Counted from the stretch's first letter, positions 1 to 9,406 are shown. The stretch: DNA of 64,000 nucleotides from Spirirestis rafaelensis WJT71-NPBG6 (GCA_019359015.1 JAHHID010000026.1:1-64000), one strand, 5' to 3'. Made by a program: numbers and translations. Notes: generated by a model from the letters alone, not told the origin.

Positions 1-73
1 CTAGCGGGTAGGACTTGCACCTACATCTGTCTGAGAGTTCAACCTTTTGTACTTTTAATGACAAATGGTTGGG

Positions 74-595
74 TTAGTTATATACGGGCTGGATACCGGA
101 ATTCACTAACCAACGAATCGCACTGTGTTTCTCAACCCAAGCATCCAGCACTCTGGGACGGTATTTGAGCCAAATCACAAAACCAAGCGGTAGTTTAAAT
201 TCTGGAATCATTCCTAACTTAGGAACCTTCAATTCCGCAGGTAGCCGTAGTAGCCAAAGCGGAGAGAACCAAAGAACTCCCACGTACAAAACTAAAACTC
301 CAACACCTCCAAGGATTACCGGCACTACTTTCAATGGCAGATCCGACTTTTTATCATCATCAGATTTTTCCCCTTTCTCCTGCTTTTCCTGCTGTGTCGG
401 TGTAGTCTTTTTAACTTCACCAGGTTGACTCGCTTGGGGTGTAGACTTGGCAGGTGTTTGAGCGTATATTAAGATATTATCCTGCTTAGTGTTCGCCTGC
501 GCCCAATTGTGACTTGTCAACAACAAGGGAAATGAAACTCCCAACAGGGCAACTTTCAGGAATGCTAAGAAAGCTTGATTAGCGTGCTTGGTCAT
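74..595 (-). CDS. Secreted/membrane protein of unknown function, possibly a truncated N-terminus of a larger protein
   Basis: The 173-residue product starts with a basic, hydrophobic signal-like segment (about residues 1-34), followed by a Lys/Glu/Gln-rich linker (about 45-85) and one strong membrane segment (about 90-112). After that comes a Pro-rich stretch with PLWLLRLP and LPLGFVIWLKYRPRVLDAWV. From memory, this last stretch resembles the membrane-proximal N-terminus of large cyanobacterial NACHT/STAND-type NTPases, which continue for hundreds of residues. Here the frame stops soon after. The gene may therefore be a truncated relic, or a genuine short membrane protein. The stop lies 73 bases from the window edge, so what follows cannot be seen. 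Function unknown. Confidence 0.6.
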   Translation of the reverse strand: MTKHANQAFLAFLKVALLGVSFPLLLTSHNWAQANTKQDNILIYAQTPAKSTPQASQPGEVKKTTPTQQEKQEKGEKSDDDKKSDLPLKVVPVILGGVGVLVLYVGVLWFSPLWLLRLPAELKVPKLGMIPEFKLPLGFVIWLKYRPRVLDAWVEKHSAIRWLVNSGIQPVYN

Positions 596-876
596 GAATT
601 AGACTCAGCGCAAGGCAGATAACAACAAGATTTTCTGCTAATTCTAACCTTTTTCCTAGGTAAGCAAGCGATCGCCTGAATCTTTGAGTTTATCTTCAAA
701 TTTTTTAATTTATTTTTCCAAACAACCAAGAAATTAACTAAGAATTTTGAAGAAAATGTGAAATTATTGATATTCAATGAGAAAATCTGACCTAATCTTC
801 TTACGCAAGCTAAAACATGATTGTTGCGTGATGATTTATGTCATTTTCGTTTGTGATGCACTTACGATAAAAAACA

Positions 877-1131
877 ATGGATGAACAACAGCGTCGGTCT
901 TATTGGCGTGCTAATACTGCTTTAATCCGCAATCTTTTAATAGTCTGGGCATTAGCTTCGTTAGTTTTTAGTATTTTGTTGGTTCAACCATTAAATGCAA
1001 TCCGCTTTTTTGGTGTACCCTTTGGCTTTTGGATGGCACAACAAGGATCAATCCTAATATTTGTCGCATTGATTTTCATTTACGCCTTCCAAATGGACAA
1101 GCTAGACCGCAAGTATAATATCAGGAAGTGA
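877..1131 (+). CDS. Sodium:solute symporter small subunit (DUF4212)
   Basis: The 84-residue protein has two hydrophobic helices (about residues 18-40 and 52-72) with short charged ends, including the N-terminal QRRSYWRANTALI and the C-terminal MDKLDRKYNI. This is the signature of the DUF4212 family, the small partner of VC_2705-type Na+/solute symporters. The large subunit begins 9 bases downstream, so the two are almost certainly co-transcribed and act together in the plasma membrane. Length matches the family. The ATG start at 877 is followed directly by the conserved part. The transported substrate (acetate or another organic acid in relatives) cannot be told from the sequence. Confidence 0.88.
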   Translation: MDEQQRRSYWRANTALIRNLLIVWALASLVFSILLVQPLNAIRFFGVPFGFWMAQQGSILIFVALIFIYAFQMDKLDRKYNIRK

Positions 1132-1140
1132 GGAAAATCT

Positions 1141-2796
1141 GTGTCAGTTGAAATTTGGACGATTTTGTTAGTTGGAATTTCCTTTCTCATCTATATTTAC
1201 ATTGGTTGGCAATCACGAGTTAAAGATACTAAAGACTTTTTTGTTGCAGGTCAAGGTATACCTTCAATCGCGAATGGTGCAGCTACTGCCGCTGATTGGA
1301 TGTCCGCTGCCTCGTTTATTTCAATGGCAGGACTGATTTCTTTTTTGGGCTACGACGGTTCTATTTATCTGATGGGCTGGACTGGTGGATATGTGCTGTT
1401 AGCATTGCTTTTGGCTCCCTACTTGCGGAAATTTGGGAAGTATACAGTGCCGGATTTCGTGGGCGATCGCTATTACTCGAATGTCGCTCGTATGGTAGCA
1501 GTTATTGCAGCAATTTTCGTTTCCCTTACTTACGTTGCTGGACAAATGCGAGGCGTAGGAATTGTTTTCAGTCGCTTTTTACAAGTAGATATTAATACAG
1601 GTGTAATTATCGGCATGGTGATTGTCGGCTTTTTTTCGGTGCTGGGAGGCATGAAAGGCATCACCTGGACGCAAGTGGCACAGTACTGTGTTTTGATTTT
1701 TGCTTACCTGATTCCCGCTATAGCGATCGCCTGGTTACTTACAGGTAATCCTGTTCCCCAACTGGCATTTACCTTTAGTGATGTTGCCGACAAGCTGAAT
1801 AAAATCCAGGTTGACTTGGGGTTTAAAGAGTATACTCAGCCATTTGTGAACAAGTCGATGCTCGATGTGCTGTTCACCACGATTGCGCTAATGGTAGGTA
1901 CTGCTGGCTTACCCCATATCATCGTTAGATTTTACACCGTAAAGAGTGTACGTGCAGCCCGCTACTCTGCTGGTTGGGCACTGTTGTTCATTGCTATTCT
2001 TTATACTACGGCTCCTGCACTCTCGATGTTTGCCCGCTACAACTTAATCGATTCTCTACACAATCATACGCTTGCCGAAGTGCAGCAGCTAGACTGGGCG
2101 AGGAAATGGGAAAAAACAGGACTGCTAGCCTTTGATGACAAAAATAAAGATGGGCGTCTTCAGTTAACTCCAAATAAAGACACCAACGAAATTCAAATTG
2201 ACCGAGATATTATTGTGCTTTCTACCCCAGAAGTGGCGAAACTAGCTCCTTGGGTAATTGCCTTAGTAGCAGCTGGTGGGTTAGCAGCTGCCTTGTCTAC
2301 GGCATCAGGTCTGTTACTAGTAATTTCTAGTTCTATCGCCCATGATGTCTACTACCGTATGATAGATTCAACAGCATCAGAAGAAAAACGGGTGTTTGTT
2401 GGGCGCATCATGGTAGGTTTCTCCCTTGTCCTTGCTGGCTACTTTGGGGTAAATCCACCGGGATTTGTCAGTGAGGTGGTGGCTTTTGCTTTCGGTTTGG
2501 CAGCTGCTAGCTTCTTTCCAGTGATTTTCTTAGGAATTTTCGACAAGCGCACCAATTCTTACGGGGCGATCGCTGGTATGTTGAGCGGTTTAATTTTTAC
2601 AATATTTTACATCGTCGGCGTGAAGTTTGCAGGTATGGAACCTTGGTTTTTCGGAGTTTCTCCGGAAGGAATTGGCACTTTGGGTATGTTAATCAACTTA
2701 GTTGTTACTCTGGTAGTTTCTCGCTTGACTCCTCCTCCTCCAGCAGAAATTCAACTGCTGGTAGAAAACCTCCGCACTCCTGCTATTGAAGAATAA
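1141..2796 (+). CDS. Sodium:solute symporter large subunit, VC_2705/ActP-like (SSS family)
   Basis: A 551-residue polytopic protein with about a dozen hydrophobic helices. It shows SSS-family hallmarks: FFVAGQGIPSIANGAATAADWMSAASFI near the N-terminus, GTAGLPHIIVRF in the middle, and GGLAAALSTASGLLLVISSSIAHD after the long loop. The loop at about residues 320-360 has an EF-hand-like segment DDKNKDGRLQL, which recurs in this subfamily. GTG start, preceded by a purine-rich GTGAGGA; no upstream ATG fits as well. It follows its DUF4212 small subunit by 9 bases. The role is Na+-driven uptake of a small organic solute. Acetate is a guess by analogy with ActP. Confidence 0.9.
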   Translation: MSVEIWTILLVGISFLIYIYIGWQSRVKDTKDFFVAGQGIPSIANGAATAADWMSAASFISMAGLISFLGYDGSIYLMGWTGGYVLLALLLAPYLRKFGKYTVPDFVGDRYYSNVARMVAVIAAIFVSLTYVAGQMRGVGIVFSRFLQVDINTGVIIGMVIVGFFSVLGGMKGITWTQVAQYCVLIFAYLIPAIAIAWLLTGNPVPQLAFTFSDVADKLNKIQVDLGFKEYTQPFVNKSMLDVLFTTIALMVGTAGLPHIIVRFYTVKSVRAARYSAGWALLFIAILYTTAPALSMFARYNLIDSLHNHTLAEVQQLDWARKWEKTGLLAFDDKNKDGRLQLTPNKDTNEIQIDRDIIVLSTPEVAKLAPWVIALVAAGGLAAALSTASGLLLVISSSIAHDVYYRMIDSTASEEKRVFVGRIMVGFSLVLAGYFGVNPPGFVSEVVAFAFGLAAASFFPVIFLGIFDKRTNSYGAIAGMLSGLIFTIFYIVGVKFAGMEPWFFGVSPEGIGTLGMLINLVVTLVVSRLTPPPPAEIQLLVENLRTPAIEE

Positions 2797-2892
2797 AAGG
2801 CGATCGCCAACTTTTTTCTTTTACAGCCGATTCCAAGGAGCGTGAGGTACAGTGTTTTGGTCTACAAACCAGATGAAAAGCCTTTTTTACTC

Positions 2893-2937
2893 CTGACTCC
2901 CCCGTCTCCCGTCTCCTGACTCCTGACTCCTGAATTC
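2893..2937 (+). repeat. Short tandem repeat of a CTCCTGA heptamer
   Basis: Four to five imperfect copies of a CTCCTGA/CTCCCGT heptamer lie just after the TPR gene stop. Near-identical heptamer runs occur at 50767-50808. This is the short tandemly repeated repetitive (STRR) type known from heterocystous cyanobacteria. No coding role. Confidence 0.6.
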
Positions 2938-2939
2938 TT

Positions 2940-3779
2940 CTACTGCCCCAATTCTTTGAGATTGTTCATCACTTCTTGGTATAATTGTCGATTGTTTTCT
3001 CGCTCAAAGATGGTTGCAGCGCGTTGCAAGTCCGCGATCGCTCCTTGTTTATCATTATTTGCGGCGCGGGCGTTGCCTCGGTTATTATATGCTGGGGCAA
3101 AGTTGGGATTGAGGCGAATCGCTTCGTTATAATCGGCGATCGCTGCTTGAGGATCTCCGTTGGCAGCGCGGGCGTTACCCCGGTTATTGTAAGCTATGGC
3201 ATATCTAGAATCGAGGAGAATCGCTTGATCGAAATCATCAATAGCCCCATTTATGTCTTTCATGACTGAACGAGCATTTCCCCGATTATTGTAAGCTTCA
3301 GCATAGTTAGGGTTAATGCGAATCGCTTCGGTGTAATCGGCGATCGCGTTGTTGCTGTCTCCCTGAGCAGCACGGGCATTTCCTCGGTTATTATACGGTT
3401 GGGCAAAGTTGGGATTGATGCGAATCGCTTCGTTATAATCGGCGATCGCTCCCTGTTGGTTGCCCAAATCAAAATAAGCAAGTCCTCGGCTATTGTAAGC
3501 CTCAGCATAGTTAGGATTAAGACTAATTGCTTGCGTAAAAGATGCGATCGCTGCTTGTGAGTCTCCTTTTACATGCTGACTTTGCCCCTGAATATAAAAA
3601 TCCCCAGCTTTCGATGTACCAATTCGACGGCTAGGAGGAGTAACTTTTATTTCTGTTACCAATACACTTTTGTTGTTACTACAGGAAATAATTCCAGTTG
3701 CCATAAATGTACTAAGCATAATTATGGCAAATGCTTTTTTAACCCTTGTCAACTTTTGCTCAGATAACCTCGCTCTCAT
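2940..3779 (-). CDS. TPR-repeat lipoprotein
   Basis: The 279-residue product opens with a basic region and hydrophobic segment ending in a lipobox-like GIISC (Cys at about residue 33), so it is probably an exported lipoprotein. From about residue 55 on there are six tetratricopeptide repeats, very alike and built on the pattern AIADYNEAIRINPN..AYNNRGNA. TPR superhelices bind partner proteins, and no catalytic domain is present. The near-identity of the repeats at DNA level suggests recent repeat duplication. The gene stands alone, convergent with the symporter genes. Partner and process unknown. Confidence 0.85.
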   Translation of the reverse strand: MRARLSEQKLTRVKKAFAIIMLSTFMATGIISCSNNKSVLVTEIKVTPPSRRIGTSKAGDFYIQGQSQHVKGDSQAAIASFTQAISLNPNYAEAYNSRGLAYFDLGNQQGAIADYNEAIRINPNFAQPYNNRGNARAAQGDSNNAIADYTEAIRINPNYAEAYNNRGNARSVMKDINGAIDDFDQAILLDSRYAIAYNNRGNARAANGDPQAAIADYNEAIRLNPNFAPAYNNRGNARAANNDKQGAIADLQRAATIFERENNRQLYQEVMNNLKELGQ

Positions 3780-4079
3780 AATTTACTATAAACCGCTATT
3801 ACGTCTGGATGAAATTAGTACCAAAATATAATTAATTCTTTAACTAAAAAATAATACTAACTTTTGCATGAGGTGCAAAGTCAATTGACAGGCTTTCCTC
3901 ATATTCCATAGCTTTAATTAACGGTTATCTCAACTTTTTGGTTTTCTTCTTTTCTTCACTTTTAGTAAAATCGTATTTTATGTAGTAAGTATCAGTGTTT
4001 AATGTTTGTCGTTATACTAATTTTTGGTTTAATAGTTACAAATAAATTGTGATTTATGGCAATTATTGAGACAAATTAT
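3780..4079. other. AT-rich intergenic spacer
   Basis: This 300-base spacer separates two minus-strand genes. It holds no open frame with coding character and no strong hairpin. It presumably contains the promoter of the TPR lipoprotein gene. Confidence 0.5.
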
Positions 4080-4997
4080 TTATTCGTCCTCAACATCATC
4101 CGTTTGTTTAGGAGCCAGTCGCCATGAGGTTGTTTTTTCTGCATCTACAGACAGTCGTTGAATATTTTCTCCTAAATCTGTTTTTAGTTTCTTCGTCACT
4201 GTAATCGGAAAATCTAAATTAATACCTTCAGTTTGTACTAGCCTTGCTAATTCTACAAACGGCACTTTCACGGTTTCCCGTTCGTAGCTAGTAAGTTTAA
4301 AATCTGGAGTTTCCGATAAATTCTGGGCTTGCATCGCTTGTTTAACTCGTTCTTGCAGATGTTCAAACTCGGAATTTAGCAGTTTATATTGTTGCTCAAC
4401 CTGCTGATATCTAGCTGCGAGTGATATTAAATCTTCTGTTGCTGGGTCGGGGCTAGTTTCTTCCTTCAATTCTATCAAACGTTGGTGAACTTGAGCAAGA
4501 TAAATACAGTCCAGGCAAGCATATTCTATTTGTTCTTCACTGAGGGGTCGTTTGCCCCAATTGCTACTTTGTTCTTGTTTTTGAATATTATTAAATTTAC
4601 AAAGTTCAACAGCTAAAGTTTTTAGTTGATAGTTGGATAATGGCAATATATAGTAGGGGATTTTCTTTGCCATTTCTAAAGTACAAGTAATATTTTGAGC
4701 TTTTTTGTTACCAAGAAATTTTAAATCATAGCTAGCATTGTGAAAGACTTTTTCAATAGCAGGATTTAGCATAATTTGGCTAATAAAGTCACCGACGATA
4801 TCGGGTTGATCTAATACATCCAAAAGGTAAACGCGATCGCCACTCATATCTTTTGCATCATCTAATACCTGAATTAGCGATAATCTGGGATTTTTACTTT
4901 TATAATCAGCTACTTCTGTATCTATCCATAAAGTTGGACTATTGGTATATTCGGCAACAAGAGAGGAAATTTCCCTGGCTGATGTCAAGTAAGGCAT
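4080..4997 (-). CDS. rnd: Ribonuclease D-like 3'-5' exonuclease (DEDDy)
   Basis: The 305-residue protein contains all three exonuclease motifs of the DEDDy class: Exo I WIDTEVADY (about 24-32), Exo II FHNASYDLKFL (about 85-95), and Exo III with YACLDCIYL (about 159-167). The conserved Asp/Glu/Asp/Asp plus Tyr bind two metal ions. The family trims 3' ends of tRNA and other small RNAs. There is only a C-terminal helical tail with a coiled-coil stretch (about 190-225) and no clear full HRDC domain, so it is shorter than E. coli RNase D, as is usual in cyanobacteria. Divergent from the HAD/ATPase gene, sharing a 159-base promoter region. Confidence 0.88.
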   Translation of the reverse strand: MPYLTSAREISSLVAEYTNSPTLWIDTEVADYKSKNPRLSLIQVLDDAKDMSGDRVYLLDVLDQPDIVGDFISQIMLNPAIEKVFHNASYDLKFLGNKKAQNITCTLEMAKKIPYYILPLSNYQLKTLAVELCKFNNIQKQEQSSNWGKRPLSEEQIEYACLDCIYLAQVHQRLIELKEETSPDPATEDLISLAARYQQVEQQYKLLNSEFEHLQERVKQAMQAQNLSETPDFKLTSYERETVKVPFVELARLVQTEGINLDFPITVTKKLKTDLGENIQRLSVDAEKTTSWRLAPKQTDDVEDE

Positions 4998-5156
4998 TGG
5001 CTAATATTTCCTGATAATTAAAACAGAATTAGGAAGTTACAGTTTCCCAAATTAACACTTCTGCAACATGGTTTTATATCTCAAGCTGGATAAATAAAGC
5101 TGCAAGTAGAAGTAATTCTATAAATGTATGAATAAAAGCAAATTTTTTACCAGCCC

Positions 5157-6869
5157 ATGCGCTACTTTGCATTAGCTACAGACTACGATGGCACCCTAGC
5201 AACAGATGGTCATGTAAATGACGATACCTTAGAAGCTATGAAACGTCTGCGTATTTCTGGACGGAAACTGATTTTAGTCACCGGTCGGCAGCTAGATGAC
5301 TTGTTGCGCGTGTTTCCGCAAATAGATTTATTTGATTATGTGGTAGCGGAAAACGGTGCTTTGTTGTACTTGCCTGCTTCGCGAGAAGAAAAATTATTAG
5401 GCACACAACCACCAGAAGAGTTTATTAAACTGTTACAAGAACGCAACGTTGATCCTCTGTCAGTAGGTCGGGTAATTGTTGCCACTTGGCATCCCAATGA
5501 AAATACAGTATTGCAAACCATCCGCGACTTAGGATTAGAATTGCAAGTTATTTTTAATAAAGGTGCGGTGATGGTACTACCTTCAGGCATCAATAAAGCA
5601 TCTGGACTGAGTGCAGCGTTGGATGAGATGAATTTATCGCCACACAACGTTGTCGGTGTAGGTGATGCAGAAAACGATCACGCAATGCTCAACTTATGTG
5701 AGTTTTCGGTTGCTGTTGCCAATGCCTTGCCGATTGTCAAGGAACGTGTAGATTTTGTAACTGATGGTAGTCGTGGTGCTGGTGTTAGCGAACTAATTGA
5801 CAAGATGATTGCCTCAGATTTGTCTGAGTTGAATCAGCAATTGCAAAGACACGATATTTTGTTAGGTACAACAGAAGATAATAGTCAAGTAAATATTCCC
5901 GCTTATGGCTCAAGTATACTGCTGGCTGGCACATCTGGCGGCGGCAAATCTACTTTAGCAACAGGTGTATTAGAACGCATCGCCGAGCAAAACTATCAAT
6001 TTTGTATTATTGACCCAGAAGGTGATTATGAAAACTTTGAGGGTGCGGTTGTGCTGGGTGATGCGGAGCGATCGCCTAGAATAACAGAAGTATTAGATTT
6101 ACTTGAACAACCGCATCAAAATGTGGTTGTAAACTTGTTGGGAGTTGCTTTGCAAGATCGTCCGGCGTTTTTTGCCGAACTGCTGCCGATATTGCAAAAA
6201 ATGCGATCGCGCACCGGTCGTCCTCATTGGATAGTTGTCGATGAAGCACACCACCAAATGCCCTCATCTTGGAACCCCGCTGAACTGACACTACCGCAAC
6301 AACTCACGGGCATGATTTTAATAACAGTCCATCCAGATCAAGTTGCACCAGCAGCCTTATCATTAATAGATACCATCCTTACCGTCGGCAAATCGCCAGA
6401 GCAAAATATCAAACAATTATGCGAAATTGTCGGTAATTGTCCGCCAAAGCTTGCACCCCAAACTTTAGAACCAGGAGAAGCGTTAGCTTGGTTTCGCGCA
6501 AAAGATGCAGAACCCCTGCGTTTTCGCTTCAAACCAGGGCGTACCGAACGCCGTCGCCATGCCCGTAAATATGCTGAAGGCGAACTCGGAGAAGATAAAA
6601 GCTTTTACTTTCGAGGTGCAGAAGGCAAGTTAAATCTCCGCGCCCAAAACTTGATTTTATTTACTCAAATGGCAGAAGGCGTAGATGATGAAACATGGTT
6701 ATATCATCTGCAACAACAAGATTATTCCCGCTGGTTCCGAGAAGCCATAAAAGATGATTCTTTAGCAGAAGAAGCTGCGGAAATCGAAAAAAATGCTCAT
6801 ACCTCAGCTACTGAAAGTCGCACAGCAATCAAACAAGCGATTGAGCAGCGTTACACCTTGCCAGCTTAA
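5157..6869 (+). CDS. HAD-family phosphatase fused to a HerA/DUF87-like P-loop ATPase domain
   Basis: Two domains in 570 residues. Residues 1 to about 225 form a Cof-type (IIB) HAD hydrolase with the nucleophile motif DYDGTL (9-14), LVTGRQ (motif II), a Lys in FNKGAV/INKASG (motif III), and GVGDAENDHAML (motif IV). From about residue 245 comes a P-loop domain with Walker A GTSGGGKST and Walker B WIVVDEAHH, resembling HerA/DUF87 ATPases. The C-terminus (about 440-570) is charged and helical. All catalytic motifs of both halves look intact. HAD IIB enzymes dephosphorylate sugar phosphates, and HerA-like ATPases translocate nucleic acids or remodel proteins. The substrate of the fusion is not known to me. 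Divergent from rnd. Confidence 0.82.
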   Translation: MRYFALATDYDGTLATDGHVNDDTLEAMKRLRISGRKLILVTGRQLDDLLRVFPQIDLFDYVVAENGALLYLPASREEKLLGTQPPEEFIKLLQERNVDPLSVGRVIVATWHPNENTVLQTIRDLGLELQVIFNKGAVMVLPSGINKASGLSAALDEMNLSPHNVVGVGDAENDHAMLNLCEFSVAVANALPIVKERVDFVTDGSRGAGVSELIDKMIASDLSELNQQLQRHDILLGTTEDNSQVNIPAYGSSILLAGTSGGGKSTLATGVLERIAEQNYQFCIIDPEGDYENFEGAVVLGDAERSPRITEVLDLLEQPHQNVVVNLLGVALQDRPAFFAELLPILQKMRSRTGRPHWIVVDEAHHQMPSSWNPAELTLPQQLTGMILITVHPDQVAPAALSLIDTILTVGKSPEQNIKQLCEIVGNCPPKLAPQTLEPGEALAWFRAKDAEPLRFRFKPGRTERRRHARKYAEGELGEDKSFYFRGAEGKLNLRAQNLILFTQMAEGVDDETWLYHLQQQDYSRWFREAIKDDSLAEEAAEIEKNAHTSATESRTAIKQAIEQRYTLPA

Positions 6870-6967
6870 ATCAAAGTAGGGACTGCCTCTCTAGGGACTA
6901 GGGATTGGCGAATTTGAAGAGGGGGAAAGGGAAAAGCGAAAAGGGATTCATGGTAAGAAAGAAAAAA

Positions 6968-7047
6968 TATTTCTCCCCCTGCTCCCCCTGCTCCCCCTGC
7001 CCCCCCTGCTCCCTGCTCCCTGCTCCCTGCCCCATGCCCCATGACGG
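6968..7047 (+). repeat. C-rich minisatellite (CTCCCCCTG / CTCCCTG units)
   Basis: Tandem CTCCCCCTG units pass into CTCCCTG and CCCCATG units, giving a strand-biased C-rich tract immediately upstream of thiD. The tract happens to stay open in the thiD frame, which can mislead start prediction. Similar G/C-rich tracts occur at 19690-19830, 33555-33590, 39936-40025 and 63256-63290. Confidence 0.7.
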
Positions 7048-7120
7048 CAGATGCTCCACTTGGGGAGACCCCAAGACCGCACTGCCTCCCCCATGCCCAA
7101 TTCCCAATTCCCCATTCCTT

Positions 7121-7954
7121 ATGAATACCCAAACAAAACCCAAAATACCTGTTGCATTAACCATCGCTGGTTCAGATAGCGGTGGAGGTGCAGGAATTCA
7201 AGCTGATTTACGCACCTTTGCTTTTCACTGCGTCCACGGTACAAGCGCTATTACCTGTGTCACAGCCCAAAATACTTTAGAAGTGGCGCGGATTGATGCG
7301 ATGCCAATAGAGGCTGTTATCGCCCAAATTCACGCTGTAGTTGAAGATATTGGCGTACACGCAGCGAAAACAGGAATGTTACTCAATGAGGAAATCATTG
7401 CCGCTGTTGCCCAAGAGGTGGAAGCTTTACAAATCGAGAACTTAGTAGTCGATCCTGTGATGGTATCACGCACCGGGGCGCAATTGATTTCTGATGATGC
7501 CGTGCAGGCTCTTCGCCATGTCCTAATTCCCAAAGCGACGATTGTCACGCCAAATCGCTATGAAACACAGATTTTAACTGGCTTAGAGATTAACTCCTTA
7601 GATGACATGAAAGCAGCAGCGCAAATGATTCACCGCGAATTAGAGACGAACGCTGTTTTAGTTAAGGGTGGAGGAATGCAGGAGAATTTGCGAGGCATTG
7701 ATATCTACTTTGATGGGCAAAATCTGGAAACCTTATCAACAAAGCTGATAGATACAGAAAATACCCACGGTACTGGTTGTACTTTATCGGCGGCGATCGC
7801 TGCTAATCTAGCAAGAGGAAAAGACTTGTTAACATCGGTACAACAAGCAAAGAATTATCTCACCAGTGCGCTTTCTCACGCCTTAAATATTGGCAATGGG
7901 CAAGGTCCTGTAGGACATTTTTTCCCATTGTTAAAAAAGGAAATGTATTTATAG
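7121..7954 (+). CDS. thiD: Hydroxymethylpyrimidine/phosphomethylpyrimidine kinase
   Basis: 277 residues from the ATG at 7121. The family start ALTIAGSDSGGGAGIQADL follows 10 residues later. ENTHGTGCTLSAAIAANLA near the C-terminus is the anion-hole/catalytic motif, and VVDPVMVSRTG lies in the middle. ThiD phosphorylates HMP and HMP-P in the cytoplasm to make the pyrimidine half of thiamine, downstream of ThiC (gene at 31704-33077). The frame is open for 72 more codons upstream, but that part is C-rich minisatellite translated into SPCSPCSPCPPC and is not conserved protein. I therefore place the start at 7121. Length then matches the family. Confidence 0.93.
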   Translation: MNTQTKPKIPVALTIAGSDSGGGAGIQADLRTFAFHCVHGTSAITCVTAQNTLEVARIDAMPIEAVIAQIHAVVEDIGVHAAKTGMLLNEEIIAAVAQEVEALQIENLVVDPVMVSRTGAQLISDDAVQALRHVLIPKATIVTPNRYETQILTGLEINSLDDMKAAAQMIHRELETNAVLVKGGGMQENLRGIDIYFDGQNLETLSTKLIDTENTHGTGCTLSAAIAANLARGKDLLTSVQQAKNYLTSALSHALNIGNGQGPVGHFFPLLKKEMYL

Positions 7955-8304
7955 GTTTCCCTTACACCCGAATGACACGTTTGACCATAGCCTAAAAACC
8001 CTCATTATTAGAGACGTTCCATCCGAACGTCTCTAGGGTAAATTAAGAGTTTTATATATTTATTCATCTGCCTCATCCCCCACTCAAGGGTGCAAAGGGG
8101 TGAGAGGTGGCGCATCTCATACCCTGGAAAAGCAAATTTGGGATTATGGGTTTACCCGTATGCCCTTAAAGAGAAAAATGTAAATAAAAATTCTTTGCTC
8201 TCTGGCCATTTTTCTATTATTGTTGGGCATAGTTTCCGGGCTGACTGTTTCTGATAGCAGTTCTGAATAATCTAATTACTTTCATTTTTGATACTAAACT
8301 ACCG
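7955..8304. other. Intergenic region with a hairpin repeat
   Basis: A 10-bp perfect stem (AGAGACGTTC at 8010-8019 with GAACGTCTCT at 8025-8034, 5-base loop) lies 55 bases after thiD. It belongs to the AGAGACG..CGTCTCT repeat family also seen at 36197-36222, 38541-38561 and 50744-50764. It has no T-run, so it is a repeat rather than a clear terminator. The rest is non-coding. Confidence 0.6.
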
Positions 8305-8913
8305 ATGCAAACAAGCACAGGTTCTATTCATAGTCATACATCCGCTGCAAACCCTAAAACCTATTCTCCGTCTGTACCATTATCTGTATACCGGGATTTG
8401 GCAGGAGAATTGCAAGCAGCAGAGGCAATGTTAGATGCAATCACTGCCCAAAATAAACAATTAGTGCAGGAAAATCAATTACTCCGACAAGAAATTGCCA
8501 AAGTTGTTCAGTCTTTTTCACACCTGCAAAATTGGGTTGACAATTCTACTACAGTTATTCATAACAAAATTCCTCGCGCTTCTGGCGATTTGAAAAGTCA
8601 AACCAGCCATCCCGTAAATCAAGTACGACAACAACAGCGGGTTTCTCGTCTTTATTCACCCGTAGCTTCGGAAAATCTGCATGACGGCTTTTCCAGTTCG
8701 CACTTCTCTCCTCCTGTACTAGAAACGATTCCCCCAATACCCGAACCAGTTTTCATAGAAGAGGAAGAAGTACGCTATTACCCCAATAATGAACCAGAGC
8801 CTAAAGAAGTCAGTGCTTGGTCGTTAATCATTGCCATTTTATTAATCATACTTACAGCTTTTGGCGTTGGGTATGTGATTGTACGTCCGTTTTTTGAGCA
8901 TCAAAGTCGGTAA
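8305..8913 (+). CDS. Hypothetical single-pass membrane protein with N-terminal coiled coil
   Basis: The 202-residue product has a Ser/Thr-rich start, a predicted coiled coil at about 30-70 (LAGELQAAEAMLDAITAQNK followed by QENQLLRQEI), a long low-complexity acidic/Pro-rich middle, and one C-terminal membrane helix (about 172-195, SLIIAILLIILTAFGVGYVI) with a short basic tail. The topology is tail-anchored with the bulk in the cytoplasm. No catalytic domain is recognisable. It precedes glnB on the same strand with a gap of about 140 bases, which is only weak evidence for a shared role. Confidence 0.75.
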   Translation: MQTSTGSIHSHTSAANPKTYSPSVPLSVYRDLAGELQAAEAMLDAITAQNKQLVQENQLLRQEIAKVVQSFSHLQNWVDNSTTVIHNKIPRASGDLKSQTSHPVNQVRQQQRVSRLYSPVASENLHDGFSSSHFSPPVLETIPPIPEPVFIEEEEVRYYPNNEPEPKEVSAWSLIIAILLIILTAFGVGYVIVRPFFEHQSR

Positions 8914-9037
8914 AATAGCTTAACTCGTCAAAATTATCTTTCCCATACCTAATGCCCATAGATAGTTATTTGAGGTTGAGATGCTACTTAAAGCGTCAGA
9001 CAGATGATCTGCTTAGATAGATAAACGAAGCTACTAG

Positions 9038-9394
<357 letters not shown>

Positions 9395-9406
9395 GCACTT
9401 GCCCTG

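Noticed and set aside
1-42. A tRNA on the minus strand at the left edge
   Set aside because: Only a T-arm-like hairpin and a possible 3' acceptor strand are visible. No matching 5' acceptor, D-arm or anticodon arm could be found, and the T-loop is non-standard.
592-777. A 61-residue minus-strand frame
   Set aside because: AT-rich, Lys/Asn-biased and with no ribosome site or family character; it lies in the promoter region of the symporter genes.
6905-7120. N-terminal extension of ThiD
   Set aside because: The extra 72 codons are a translated C-rich minisatellite (SPCSPCSPCPPC), not conserved protein; the ATG at 7121 fits the family.
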